DNA of 41,754 nt. Source: Segatella hominis. GTDB lineage: Bacteria; Bacteroidota; Bacteroidia; Bacteroidales; Bacteroidaceae. The stretch is from NCBI RefSeq assembly GCF_004535825.1, contig NZ_SGVY01000035.1, forward strand, positions 1-41,754, given 5' to 3'. Numbering within the stretch: the stretch's first letter is position 1; every line of letters begins with the position of its first letter. The notes below the pieces were generated by a model. It made no database searches. It was not told the DNA's origin and was given only the letters and a program-made list of their open reading frames with translations. A program made the translations under genes and the position numbers. Of the stretch, positions 22,144 to 31,428 are shown one piece after another.

Positions 22144-23547
22144 ATGGAACAGACATCTAAGGAATCTCAGGGATTCTGTAAATTGAGCTGGTTACAGCGC
22201 ATTGGATTTGGTTCTGGTGACTTGGCACAAAACCTCATCTTTCAGACAACATGTATGTACCTGTTGTTCTTCTATACCGACATCTATGGACTCGATGCAG
22301 TAGACGTTTCCGTGATGTTTACGGTAGGAAATGTTGCAAATGTGATTTGGGATCCTATTGTAGGAGCCCTTATCGACAAGCATAATCCTAAGTTGGGTAA
22401 GTATCGCTCTTATCTGGTATTCGTAGGAATCCCACTTTCGGGCTTTGCCATCCTCTGCTTCTGGAATGGCTTTGCACCATCCCTGCTCTATGCCTATATC
22501 ACATACATTGCCATGACATTGCTCTATACATTTATCAATGTACCTTATGGAGCCTTGAACTCATCGCTGACACGTGATACCGATGAAATCACGGTGTTGA
22601 CGTCAGTTCGTATGTTTATGGCAAACTGTGGCGGTTTGGCTGTAGGTTCAGGTCTTCCATTGCTCATTGCATACTTTACCGACCAGCAGTCGGATGGTTT
22701 GCCTAAGGATCCAGTGGCTTGGTTTACCACCATGACCATCTATGCCGTCATTGGTTTGATGTTGCTCCTCTTCTGTTTCTCGCAGTGTAAGGAGCGTGTG
22801 GTAATGAATGCCGAGGAGAGTGCCAAAGTGAAGATAAGCGACCTTTGGATGGAGTTTTTCCACAACCGTCCTTTGCGTATCATTGCCTTCTTCTTTATCA
22901 CCGCCTTTGCCATGATGTCAATCGGCAATGCGGCAGGAGCTTACTTCATGAACAGCAACCTTCACGGAACCTCCGAGCAGCTTTCCATCTTCATGGGTTT
23001 GGGTTCGGCACCGTCGTTCATCTTCATGCCACTGGTGCCTATGATCAAGAAGGCAATCGGCAAGAAGAACATGTTCTATGTATTCCTGGGCATCGCCATC
23101 GTGGGTATGGCATTCCTTTATCTGGTAGCAAAGATGGAGCAGCCAAGTATGATGCTCGTCTATATCGCCCAGTTTGTTAAGTCAACGGGTGTTATTGTAG
23201 CTACGGGTTATATGTGGGCTCTTGTTCCTGAGGTTATCTCTTATGGAGAGTATAAGAGTGGCAAGCGTATAGCAGGTATCGTGAATGCCTTGACGGGCAT
23301 CTTCTTCAAGGCGGGTATGACTTTGGGTAGTGTGGTGGCTCCAGCCATCCTTGCTTACGTGGCTTACAATCCGAAGACCGTGGAGCAGACTCCTGAGGCT
23401 CAGGAGGGTATTCTCTGGTTGGTATGTGTCATTCCTGCTGCCTTGTTGCTGCTCGCCATCTTCATCATCTCGAAGTATGAGTTGACAGATGCGGTTATCG
23501 ATGATATCAACAAGAAGATTGAGGCTCGACACAAACAGGAAAAGTAA
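22144..23547 (+). CDS. xynD: GPH-family sugar:cation symporter
   Basis: Inner-membrane transporter of 467 residues with about 12 hydrophobic segments, of the glycoside-pentoside-hexuronide family. The early motif VGNVANVIWDPIVGALIDK HNPKLGKYR and mid-protein RDTDEITVLTSVRMF are family marks. It probably imports xylo-oligosaccharides for the cytoplasmic GH43 enzyme. It lies between the esterase (13 bp) and GH10 gene (31 bp), in the position of the symporter gene in the P. bryantii xylan cluster. Confidence 0.9.
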   Translation: MEQTSKESQGFCKLSWLQRIGFGSGDLAQNLIFQTTCMYLLFFYTDIYGLDAVDVSVMFTVGNVANVIWDPIVGALIDKHNPKLGKYRSYLVFVGIPLSGFAILCFWNGFAPSLLYAYITYIAMTLLYTFINVPYGALNSSLTRDTDEITVLTSVRMFMANCGGLAVGSGLPLLIAYFTDQQSDGLPKDPVAWFTTMTIYAVIGLMLLLFCFSQCKERVVMNAEESAKVKISDLWMEFFHNRPLRIIAFFFITAFAMMSIGNAAGAYFMNSNLHGTSEQLSIFMGLGSAPSFIFMPLVPMIKKAIGKKNMFYVFLGIAIVGMAFLYLVAKMEQPSMMLVYIAQFVKSTGVIVATGYMWALVPEVISYGEYKSGKRIAGIVNALTGIFFKAGMTLGSVVAPAILAYVAYNPKTVEQTPEAQEGILWLVCVIPAALLLLAIFIISKYELTDAVIDDINKKIEARHKQEK

Positions 23548-23578
23548 CATTTAAAATTGAGAAAAATATAAATTAGAC

Positions 23579-24703
23579 ATGAAGAAAATTTCGACTTTTG
23601 CATTGGGCTTGATGCTTGCTTCTACAGCATTTGCCCAAAAGGCGAATAACGCTACCGAGATTCCTACATTCCAGGAAACCATGGGCAAGTACTTCCTGGT
23701 GGGAGCTGCCGTGAATACTTTCCTGCCAGACGGACAGGATCCTGCTGCCGAAGAGGTGGTGAAGAAGCAATTCAACCAGGTGGTTGCCGAAAACTGCATG
23801 AAGGGTGAGAAGAATCATCCTGAGGTGAATCGCTTTGATTTCACCGATGGCGATAAGTTGGCTGACTGGGCAGAGAAGAACGGCAAGACCTTGATAGGTC
23901 ATTGCCTGGTTTGGCACTCTCAGCCACCTAAGTGGATGTTTACCGATGATAAGGGTAATCTGGTAAGCCGTGAAGTGCTCATCGGCAGAATGTATAATCA
24001 CATCATGAATGTGGTTACTCATTATAAAGGTAGAGTAAAGGGATGGGACGTAGTGAACGAGGCTTTTGAGGATGATGGCTCTTACCGCAAGTCTCTATAT
24101 TATAAGATTATCGGTCCGGAGTTCATCGAACTGGCTTTCCGCTTTGCGCATGAGGCTGACCCTAACGTAGAGCTTTACTATAATGATTATTCTACTTCGA
24201 AGCCAGCTAAGCGAGAGGCTATCTGCAAGCTGGTTCGCGATTTGAAGGCGAAGGGTCTCCGTATCGATGCTGTAGGTATGCAGAGCCACAATGGTTTTGA
24301 TTATCCTGATTATGCTGAGTATGAGAAGAGCATCGAGGCTTTTGCAGGTGAAGGTGTCAAGGTGATGCTGACTGAGCTGGATATGAACATGCTTCCTAAT
24401 CCGGAAGGATTCGGCGGTGCGGAAATCAGTCAGAAGTTTGAACTTCAGAAGAAGTACAATCCATACGTGAAGGGACTTGACAAGAAGGCGCAGAAGCTCT
24501 TCAACCAGCGTTATCTCGATCTCTTCAAGATTGTAGAGCGTCACAAGGATGTCATCAGTCGTGTTACCTTCTGGGGTGTCAACGATGGTCACTCTTGGTT
24601 GAATGGCTGGCCTATCCCTGGCAGAACCAACTATCCACTGCTCATCGACCGCAACAACGAGGTGAAGCCAGTGGTGAAGGAAATCTTCAATCTCTTTAAA
24701 TAA
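23579..24703 (+). CDS. xynA: GH10 endo-1,4-beta-xylanase
   Basis: Cleaves the xylan backbone. 374 residues, a single catalytic domain after the signal peptide MKKISTFALGLMLASTAFA. The acid/base E161 lies in WDVVNEAFED and the nucleophile E266 in VMLTELDMN; GHCLVWHSQPP at 107-117 is the substrate-site motif. No carbohydrate-binding insert is present. It lies in operon between symporter and GH43. Confidence 0.95.
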   Translation: MKKISTFALGLMLASTAFAQKANNATEIPTFQETMGKYFLVGAAVNTFLPDGQDPAAEEVVKKQFNQVVAENCMKGEKNHPEVNRFDFTDGDKLADWAEKNGKTLIGHCLVWHSQPPKWMFTDDKGNLVSREVLIGRMYNHIMNVVTHYKGRVKGWDVVNEAFEDDGSYRKSLYYKIIGPEFIELAFRFAHEADPNVELYYNDYSTSKPAKREAICKLVRDLKAKGLRIDAVGMQSHNGFDYPDYAEYEKSIEAFAGEGVKVMLTELDMNMLPNPEGFGGAEISQKFELQKKYNPYVKGLDKKAQKLFNQRYLDLFKIVERHKDVISRVTFWGVNDGHSWLNGWPIPGRTNYPLLIDRNNEVKPVVKEIFNLFK

Positions 24704-24755
24704 GATCTCTTCAAATAGAATCTCTTAAGATAATATCATCAATCTCTTTAAATAA
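24687..24755 (+). repeat. Duplicated tail of the GH10 gene
   Basis: TCAATCTCTTTAAATAA, the last codons and stop of the GH10 gene (24687-24703), is repeated exactly at 24739-24755. Between them are two degenerate versions (GATCTCTTCAAATA, GAATCTCTTAAGATAA). The xynA-xynB spacer is thus built by repeated duplication of the GH10 gene end. Confidence 0.8.
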
Positions 24756-24763
24756 AAATAACA

Positions 24764-25720
24764 ATGAAAGCAAGATATTTGTTCCCAAAGGATTATATGG
24801 CAGATCCATCTGCCAATGTGTTTAACGGTCGTCTGTATGTTTACCCATCCCATGACTGGGACAGCGGAGAAAGCTTCGACGATGATGGCGGTCACTTCCA
24901 GATGAAAGACTATCATGTTCTCTCTATGGACGATGTGATGGAAGGTGAGGTAACCGATCATGGTGTGATTCTCGATGTGAAGGATGTGCCATGGGCTGAG
25001 AAGCAGATGTGGGACAACGATGTAGTGGAGAAGGACGGTAAGTACTATCTCATCTTCTCTGCCAAGGATTATAATGGCGTGTTCCATCTTGGTGTAGCTG
25101 TAGCTGACAAGCCAGAAGGTCCATTCATTCCGAATGCCGACCCAATCCGCAAGTCATACAGCATCGACCCTTGCGTGTTCAAGGATGATGATGGCAAGAT
25201 TTTCTGCTACTTCGGTGGTATCTGGGGCGGTCAGCTTCAGTGGTACAAGGACAACAAGGCGCTGAAGAACGAGCATCTCCCAGAAGGCAAGGAGAATCCG
25301 TTGCCATCCCGTGTAGCCATGATGACTGATGATGTTCAGCAGTTTGCTGAGATGCCAAAGCCTGTTGTCATTGTTGACGAGGAGGGTAAGGTATTGCCAG
25401 CCGATGATCCGCATCGCTTCTTCGAGGCTAGCTGGATGCATAAGTACAAGGGCAAGTATTACTTCAGTTACTCTACCGGTGATACTCATTATCTCTGCTA
25501 TGCAGTAGGTGATAATCCTTATGGTCCGTTCACTTACAAGGGCGTTATCTTGGAGCCGGTGGTAGGTTGGACCACTCATCACAGTATCTGCGAGTATAAG
25601 GGTCAGTGGTATCTGTTCCATCACGACTGTGTGCCATCTAATGATACAACCTGGCTTCGTAGCGTAAAGGTGGCTCCTCTCTTCTATGATGAGGTGGGTA
25701 ACATCTTGCCGGTAAAATAG
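24764..25720 (+). CDS. xynB: GH43 beta-xylosidase / arabinofuranosidase, cytoplasmic
   Basis: Releases xylose (or arabinose) from imported oligosaccharides. 318 residues with no signal peptide. Catalytic triad of the five-bladed propeller: D14 (MADPSANVF), D135 (YSIDPCVF) and E221 (RFFEASW). Similar in size and type to the single-domain enzymes that accompany GH10 in Prevotella xylan clusters. Last gene of the operon, ending at the strong terminator at 25788. Confidence 0.92.
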   Translation: MKARYLFPKDYMADPSANVFNGRLYVYPSHDWDSGESFDDDGGHFQMKDYHVLSMDDVMEGEVTDHGVILDVKDVPWAEKQMWDNDVVEKDGKYYLIFSAKDYNGVFHLGVAVADKPEGPFIPNADPIRKSYSIDPCVFKDDDGKIFCYFGGIWGGQLQWYKDNKALKNEHLPEGKENPLPSRVAMMTDDVQQFAEMPKPVVIVDEEGKVLPADDPHRFFEASWMHKYKGKYYFSYSTGDTHYLCYAVGDNPYGPFTYKGVILEPVVGWTTHHSICEYKGQWYLFHHDCVPSNDTTWLRSVKVAPLFYDEVGNILPVK

Positions 25721-25787
25721 AATTGTTGTTTAGGTTTTAATAGTTTTGGAGAATAGTTGATACATGAGTTAGTTTTAGTTAGAAACG

Positions 25788-25821
25788 AGCAGCATCTTCG
25801 GGATGAAGATGCTGCTTTTTG
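25788..25821 (+). terminator. Terminator of the xylan operon
   Basis: AGCAGCATCTTC (25788-25799) pairs perfectly with GAAGATGCTGCT (25805-25816), loop of 5, followed by five T. A 12-bp perfect stem. Confidence 0.95.
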
Positions 25822-25926
25822 TTTTTTCTCTTATAACTTCTCAGTTCTTCTTGCAAATTGTTTCTTATCTAATGTTATTTTTAAGTTATTTCTTTCGTTT
25901 TGTCATAGATTTCTCGGTTTTTTATT

Positions 25927-25934
25927 TACCTTTG
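25927..25934 (+). promoter_or_regulatory. -7 box for the ABC transporter pair
   Basis: TACCTTTG, 29 bp before the start codon at 25964. A TTTG at 25899 is too far (24-bp spacer) to be a good -33 box. Confidence 0.55.
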
Positions 25935-25963
25935 CATCCATAAACCAATGAAATGAAAGAATT

Positions 25964-27364
25964 ATGTTGAAATTACTGTTAAGGTTATGGTGGCTGCAAC
26001 AGCGCCGTAACTTCCGCAAGAGAGATGCTTTTGTTGCCTCCTATATCATCTTTCTATATGTGGTGATGGGAGTTAGTTTCTTTCTTAGTTTCACCGAAAA
26101 TGGAGGAGATTTGGAAGGGGAAGACTTGCCGGCCTTGTTGGGGGCTGGTATGGTTGTCGGTTTTCTGATTCCTGATATGATTATGAAAATGGTGATGAAA
26201 CGGGATATTACTGCGATGGATGATTACGTGAAGTCGCGCCCTGTGCCAGAGAAAATCTGGAACAAGTTCCTGCTCACTACCAATCTCTTGAGCTTCTGGA
26301 ACTATGTGCTGCCATTGCTCACGCTTCCGGTGTTCATCTATCTTCTGCCGGCAAGTGAGGTTGTAGCCAGCTTCTTCCTGTTCCTGGAGTTTTCTTTTGT
26401 CGATGGCATCTATATCACTTGTTATCGTAAGGCTACGGAGTGGATGCTCAAATGGCCCTTGATATTGGGATGGATTGGTATGTTTGTCGTATTGGTAGGG
26501 TATATGTTCATAGCCTCTTTCTTTCCGGTATGGATGGGATGGATAGGTCTCTTCTTCCTTGCTGGAGCGGTATTCACCGGACTTACCGCCTATCTCTGTC
26601 ACGAAAAGATTTATAACGAGCAGAAACAGAAGGTTTCCAAGTTCCGTGGATTCAGTCATGTCAACCTCTTCAGTCTGCAATATATCGGCACGTTGAGAGC
26701 AAAGCGTGTCCGTACGATGGTGATTATGATTACCGCCATCTTCCTTTTCGATGCCTATCTGTTTGCCTTGCTTCCAGCAGAAGCGGGACAGGAAATAGGG
26801 GACAAGGTGGCTATGACTACCCTCTATGTGGCGGGTGCCATCCTGCTGCCATCGGTGGTGTTGTCGCAATGGACCTTTGGTATTGAGGCAAACTTCTTCC
26901 ATGGTTTGATGACCAAGCCGGTAAAGGTGAAGCAGATGCTGCAGAATTGCTTCTATTATTATATGGTAGTGAGTGCGATAGCCTTGCTGCTCACCCTTCC
27001 GTTCCTTTTCCTGGAGGCAGGAATCGGAATCCAGGTGCTTATCAGCGGTTTCTGTCTGGCAGTATTCATCAATCTCTTCAATCTGCCTACGGCACTCTTC
27101 TCTTCCCGTCTGGAGATATTCCAGACTTCCATGTTCAGCATGCAGGGAGCGAATCTAAAGATTAATCTTTATGCCATCGCCTTCCTCTTTCCGTTGGCTG
27201 GTGTCTGTGCTGTCTATCATTTCTTCGGCGAGACGGCATGGTGCATCACCTGCGTAGCGCTGGCAGTCTTCAGCATCGCCATCCACAAATGGTTCATCGC
27301 CAAGATTGCTGCCATCTTCGAGAAGAACAAGTATAAGCGCATGGAGAAGTTCATGGAAAGCTAA
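25964..27364 (+). CDS. DUF5687 ABC-transporter permease
   Basis: 466-residue membrane protein with about 10-12 hydrophobic segments and a short basic N-terminus (LRLWWLQQRRNFRKRDAF), matching DUF5687 proteins of Bacteroidota. These act as the membrane half of an ABC-2-like exporter whose ATPase is the next gene (36 bp downstream). The cargo is unknown. Confidence 0.82.
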   Translation: MLKLLLRLWWLQQRRNFRKRDAFVASYIIFLYVVMGVSFFLSFTENGGDLEGEDLPALLGAGMVVGFLIPDMIMKMVMKRDITAMDDYVKSRPVPEKIWNKFLLTTNLLSFWNYVLPLLTLPVFIYLLPASEVVASFFLFLEFSFVDGIYITCYRKATEWMLKWPLILGWIGMFVVLVGYMFIASFFPVWMGWIGLFFLAGAVFTGLTAYLCHEKIYNEQKQKVSKFRGFSHVNLFSLQYIGTLRAKRVRTMVIMITAIFLFDAYLFALLPAEAGQEIGDKVAMTTLYVAGAILLPSVVLSQWTFGIEANFFHGLMTKPVKVKQMLQNCFYYYMVVSAIALLLTLPFLFLEAGIGIQVLISGFCLAVFINLFNLPTALFSSRLEIFQTSMFSMQGANLKINLYAIAFLFPLAGVCAVYHFFGETAWCITCVALAVFSIAIHKWFIAKIAAIFEKNKYKRMEKFMES

Positions 27365-27400
27365 GTAAACATTAAATACTACACATTAAACATTAGAATA

Positions 27401-28111
27401 ATGGATATCAAGATTCAGAATCTCAAGAAGATATATAATGGCAATACCGTACTCGATATTGATAATCTGAGTGTTGCAAAGGGCGAGTTGATAGGACTCG
27501 TTGGTAATAATGGTGCGGGCAAGACTACCTTGCTCCGTCTGATTCTCGACCTGATTCAGGCAGATGATGGTTTCGTGGAAAGCAATGGACAAAAGGTGAA
27601 CGAGAGTGAAACCTGGAAGGAATATACCGGCAGTTACATCGACGGCAGATTCCTCATCGACTTCCTCACCCCTGAGGAATACTTCGATTTCATCGCTGAT
27701 GTCTATAACATCGACGATAAAACCTTGCAGGAGCGATTGGCGCAGTTTGAGGGCTTTATGCACGATGAAATCATGGGAACCAAGAAGTATCTCCGTGATT
27801 TCTCTCAGGGCAACCGACAGAAGATTGGCATCATCGGAGCGATGATCATCAATCCGAAGGTTCTTCTCCTGGATGAGCCTTTCAACTATCTTGACCCATC
27901 TTCCCAGATGACTATCGCCCACATGATTCAGCGCATCTGCAAGGAGCAGGGCACCACGGTCATCATCTCCAGCCACAACCTCAACTTCGTTGCCGACATC
28001 TCCTCCCGCATCCTCTTGTTGGAGAAAGGAAAGTTGGTGAAGGATTTACAGAATACGGATGGGGCAGCCATCGCTGAACTCAATGAGTATTTCGGTATTC
28101 AGGCAGAATAG
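27401..28111 (+). CDS. ABC-transporter ATP-binding protein
   Basis: 236 residues. Walker A GNNGAGKT at 35-42, signature FSQGNRQK at 134-141 (a variant of LSGGQ), Walker B VLLLDEP at 154-160, and switch histidine H192 in SSHNL. A single-domain ATPase of the ABC-2 drug/antibiotic exporter type, partner of the DUF5687 permease. Confidence 0.93.
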   Translation: MDIKIQNLKKIYNGNTVLDIDNLSVAKGELIGLVGNNGAGKTTLLRLILDLIQADDGFVESNGQKVNESETWKEYTGSYIDGRFLIDFLTPEEYFDFIADVYNIDDKTLQERLAQFEGFMHDEIMGTKKYLRDFSQGNRQKIGIIGAMIINPKVLLLDEPFNYLDPSSQMTIAHMIQRICKEQGTTVIISSHNLNFVADISSRILLLEKGKLVKDLQNTDGAAIAELNEYFGIQAE

Positions 28112-28127
28112 ACCGGACTAGAAAAAA

Positions 28128-28159
28128 GAGGGTGTGTCATAATTCCATGATACACCCTC
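28128..28159 (-). terminator. Repeated hairpin, copy 1
   Basis: GAGGGTGTGTCAT pairs with ATGATACACCCTC (one G-T wobble). The T run lies on the minus strand (A run at 28122-28127), so as a terminator it would act on leftward transcripts. About 50 bp including flanks (to GATGTGAAAG) recur at 38010-38060. Confidence 0.7.
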
Positions 28160-28193
28160 CGATGTGAAAGTAATTCCCCTGTACCCACTTTTA

Positions 28194-28237
28194 TTTTTCC
28201 CTGCCCACGGAAAAATTCTTGCGTGGGCAGGGAAAAA
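28194..28237. terminator. 16-bp perfect stem, bidirectional terminator
   Basis: TTTTTCCCTGCCCACG (28194-28209) is perfectly complementary to CGTGGGCAGGGAAAAA (28222-28237) with a 12-nt loop. A and T tails on both arms suit termination of the convergent genes on either side. Confidence 0.75.
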
Positions 28238-28345
28238 AATATACCCGGGCAGAGAAGAAAATTTAAAAGAGTATTTTGGAGAATAGGGAGTGTAGTCGAA
28301 AAAGATTATGATTTAGCATTGCTTGTAGAAAAATAGAAATAGAAA

Positions 28346-28382
28346 AAGGGTGCGTCATGTAGTTATGACACACCCTTTTTTT
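28346..28382. terminator. Bidirectional hairpin terminator
   Basis: AAGGGTGCGTCAT pairs with ATGACACACCCTT (one mismatch), with an A run before and a T run after. It is related in sequence to the hairpins at 28128 and 38017 and closes the minus-strand receptor gene. Confidence 0.75.
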
Positions 28383-28430
28383 GATATAGCATTTTTTGGG
28401 GGGTACGGTATTATTTTGATATAGTATCTT

Positions 28431-28516
28431 TTAGCATTCTTCTATTTTCCAAAGGTCGTTGCCTTTGAATACAATGGCAATCAGTTGGTCGGTTGGTACC
28501 GATGTTATCTTGTCTG
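28431..28516 (-). pseudogene. Possible C-terminal gene remnant
   Basis: On the minus strand, open frame SLIADKITSVPTDQLIAIVF, then KGNDLWKIEEC before a stop, directly behind the receptor gene's stop but in another frame. Codon use is gene-like, but the family is not recognised. The rest of 28160-28430 holds only hairpins. Confidence 0.3.
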
Positions 28517-30595
28517 CTATAAGACTGAAGATTTTGACTTTCCTTCAAATCTCAGATTGCCATCATGCTTTATCTTCTTTCCATAATCAAAAGTATAGCT
28601 AATGGAAAGAGACATATATCGTCTATCCCATGGTCTGCTCTGATATGTATAACTACCAATATTGTCAGAAACAAGCCAAGTCTTGGTATAACCTTTTTTC
28701 AAGAACAAAGAATTGACTTGTAATTTAGCGAACAAATTCCCCTTGGAGTATTGTACGCCACACTTCAAATTGTCAGAGAAACGAGTCAAGTTAGAACTCC
28801 CTCGCATATAACCCTTGCCAGAGCTATATGTATAGTTGACATTGAGTGCCCAATATTTACCGAAGCCTAAATATGCTGAAGGATAGACTCCCCAATAGGC
28901 ATTGTTAATATGAAATAGCCCAGAATGCCATTCACGCATATAGGAAACATTGGAAGAAATGCGCAACTTTCCGTTCATCAAGGTCAAAGATGGAGTGACA
29001 TTGACATACAATGGATTGTAAGAACCACTGTTTATCATCTCCTTCACCATCAGACCATTGATTTCATGCCAATAAGGCACGATGTCATTTATGATGTTGT
29101 CCCAACTGCAGGAGGTATTTAGCGAGAACACATTGGAAGGTATCCAGGTATAAGACAAGAGAGCGTACGCTTGGCGCACGGTTTTTAAGTCAGCGTTGCC
29201 CTTACTTCCTGTTAGCTCATCGTCTTGTCGCACGACCGTGTTATAATAAGAGGGATTGATGGCACTCTGGGTGATATTTGCCTGTATATAGATAGAATGC
29301 TTGGAGCTTAACTGGCCATTCAAGGTGACACACCCATTGAGATAAGCTTTCGTCATTACTTTTTCGTCTTGTACTTTATAACTTTGAACAGGCAACGACA
29401 CCAACAAACTTCCACTCCACTTGCCAGAGAATTTGTGGCTATAATTCAAGTCGAAAGAATAATAAGTATTGATTAATTTCTGAAAAGTATCTGCCGTACC
29501 CGAATAATTCGTACGATAAATCTCCGTATTGAGACTGGTAGTAAATACTAAATAATTCTGCTGATAGATAGGGAAGCCATAACCTAGCCACAAACTAGGC
29601 AAGTAAGCGTTCTCTTTTGTTCCGTTATAGAGTTCTTGACTATCAGATGCCATCAACTGATAATGATTGTTTCCGCTATTATGATTATACGAGAAAGAAA
29701 AACCGCCATAAGCATAACCATTATGAGGCAATCCATAAGTAACAAACTGCGAAGTCAGATAGGGTGTGATGGAACGAGAATCTGCATCCGAGATGGAAGA
29801 ACCTAGCTCAACATCGTCATAAAAAACATGCTGTTGTGTATGAGAACGAGGAACTTCATTCAATCTCATGCCCGCTTGAAGAGACCAGATAAGTTTTTCT
29901 GAATCATATCTCGCACTAACCCCCGTAGAGTATGTACGCAATCGCTCGTTCTGCTCATAATCCACTTTCTTGTTTAGCGTGGTGCCATCATTATATGTAT
30001 AATCTATGTTTTTATTGCCGACTAGCTTATGGGCATTTCTATAGTAAGTCCCCACTATAGCTTGGTAAGTCATGCGCCCCTTTCTTAACTTCCCAGCCAC
30101 GTCATAGTCGCCATAATCATTGTTTCCAAATCCTTGGTTAGCCTCAGCCATGACATACCCACCATAAGCCAATTTGCGTAATACGAAATCGACGACAGCT
30201 GAATAATTCTTGTATTTTGGTTCCGATGGAGATTGCAAGAAATCCACACGAGCTACTTCTTTAGGTCGTAGAGTTTTCAGTTCCCAACCATTGGCCTCCA
30301 CACCGTTGATAAAAAAGTGAACTTCCTTTCCCCAATTGGTCTCCACCTTGTTAGAGAATTCATCCACGCGCAATCCTGCCACCATCATGCGAGCCAAAAG
30401 CGCAGCATAATTAGAAGAGCTTTTACGCTCTTCTGGTGTAGGAATATAAGAAACACCATCCTTGATAGCTACATGGTTTTGGGCAGTAACTACTACTTCT
30501 TCATTTATATGTTGAGTTTTCAACGAATCTGTTTCCTGCGCAAAAGTAGTAGATAACGACAATAAACACATTGATAATAAAAACAATCGCTTCAT
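28517..30595 (-). CDS. TonB-dependent-receptor-like outer-membrane barrel
   Basis: 692 residues from MKRLFLLSMCLLSL (signal peptide). I prefer this start to the one 12 codons upstream because the -7 box (complement of 30629-30636) lies just before it. It has a short plug (NEEVVVTAQNHVAIKDGVSY...FFINGVEANGWELKTLRPKEVARVDFL) and a beta-barrel of the outer-membrane-barrel family, but no carboxypeptidase-like N-terminal domain. The ligand is unknown. The adjacent sensor-regulator genes lie 118 bp upstream on the same strand, with a separate promoter between. Confidence 0.82.
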   Translation of the reverse strand: MKRLFLLSMCLLSLSTTFAQETDSLKTQHINEEVVVTAQNHVAIKDGVSYIPTPEERKSSSNYAALLARMMVAGLRVDEFSNKVETNWGKEVHFFINGVEANGWELKTLRPKEVARVDFLQSPSEPKYKNYSAVVDFVLRKLAYGGYVMAEANQGFGNNDYGDYDVAGKLRKGRMTYQAIVGTYYRNAHKLVGNKNIDYTYNDGTTLNKKVDYEQNERLRTYSTGVSARYDSEKLIWSLQAGMRLNEVPRSHTQQHVFYDDVELGSSISDADSRSITPYLTSQFVTYGLPHNGYAYGGFSFSYNHNSGNNHYQLMASDSQELYNGTKENAYLPSLWLGYGFPIYQQNYLVFTTSLNTEIYRTNYSGTADTFQKLINTYYSFDLNYSHKFSGKWSGSLLVSLPVQSYKVQDEKVMTKAYLNGCVTLNGQLSSKHSIYIQANITQSAINPSYYNTVVRQDDELTGSKGNADLKTVRQAYALLSYTWIPSNVFSLNTSCSWDNIINDIVPYWHEINGLMVKEMINSGSYNPLYVNVTPSLTLMNGKLRISSNVSYMREWHSGLFHINNAYWGVYPSAYLGFGKYWALNVNYTYSSGKGYMRGSSNLTRFSDNLKCGVQYSKGNLFAKLQVNSLFLKKGYTKTWLVSDNIGSYTYQSRPWDRRYMSLSISYTFDYGKKIKHDGNLRFEGKSKSSVL

Positions 30596-30628
30596 ACTGT
30601 ATGATTTATTTGCTCTAAATGTTTTTTG

Positions 30629-30636
30629 CAAAGTTA
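30629..30636 (-). promoter_or_regulatory. -7 box of the receptor gene
   Basis: The complement reads TAACTTTG, matching TAnnTTTG. It supports the start at 30595. Confidence 0.6.
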
Positions 30637-30712
30637 ATGTTTCTAGAGAAAACAGCCAAGCTTTTTACATCATTTTTTCATAATTTTTGTCCTCTGTTAA
30701 TTTATGTCGGAA

Positions 30713-31405
30713 TCAGATGCAGTAATCTTCTATCCACATTTTGAAACCTTCGCCTCGAAGAGTCTCCAAATGTATGGAGGTGTCTTTCTCTAAGTATCTT
30801 CTTAGATGGTATATCACATTGTTGAGACTCTCGTCTGTGCATGTCACTCCTTTCCATACAGTGTCTTTGAACTCTTGACGAGGAACTATTTCCCCTTTGT
30901 TTACCCACAATAGTTTAAGTGTGTTGAACTCTGTAAATCCAAGCACCTTTTCCTTTGTTCCTTGATAAGAAAGCGTACGCCCCTCTGTATCCAACGTATA
31001 ATAGACACCTATATTTATCATGCGAGAATTGCAAAAATCTTTATGCTTTGCATAACGGTTTACCCATCCCAAGAACTCACCAATGTCAAACGGCTTCTCG
31101 ATATAAATCATAGCCCCATTGTTGGCAGCTTCGGCTTTAAATTCTGTGTTGTGTAATGAAGAAACGCACATGATGGGGGTGTCCTCAGCGGCAAGCCGAA
31201 TGTCATTGATTCGTTCCAAACTGTTTTCTTCACCTATCATCACATCAAGAATAATGAGGTTGGGAGATAGCTTCATGATAAGGCTTTCCACTCCAAACAA
31301 GGAGTTCTGAAAGAACACATCATATCCAGCTTTTTGCAGTATCTTTACGGCAATATTGCCAAATTTCAGATCGTCATCGACCAATAAAATTTTTATCTTT
31401 TCCAT
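30713..31405 (-). CDS. OmpR/PhoB-type response regulator
   Basis: 230 residues. The receiver domain has acidic pocket DDD at 10-12, phospho-acceptor D54 (IILDVMIGEE) and K104 (YIEKPF). The C-terminal winged helix (FTEFNTLKLLWVNKGEIVPR, then HLRRYLEKD and LETLRGEGFKM) binds DNA. It begins 23 bp after the kinase gene, so the two are co-transcribed. A likely target is the inverted repeat at 32882-32936 in front of the divergent receptor-exporter operon. Confidence 0.93.
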   Translation of the reverse strand: MEKIKILLVDDDLKFGNIAVKILQKAGYDVFFQNSLFGVESLIMKLSPNLIILDVMIGEENSLERINDIRLAAEDTPIMCVSSLHNTEFKAEAANNGAMIYIEKPFDIGEFLGWVNRYAKHKDFCNSRMINIGVYYTLDTEGRTLSYQGTKEKVLGFTEFNTLKLLWVNKGEIVPRQEFKDTVWKGVTCTDESLNNVIYHLRRYLEKDTSIHLETLRGEGFKMWIEDYCI

Positions 31406-31428
31406 ATTATAATATTTTTGTAGGCATG

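Noticed and set aside
26054-26902. 282-codon minus-strand frame
   Set aside because: Antisense to the DUF5687 permease; histidine- and glutamine-rich translation typical of a shadow of a membrane protein.
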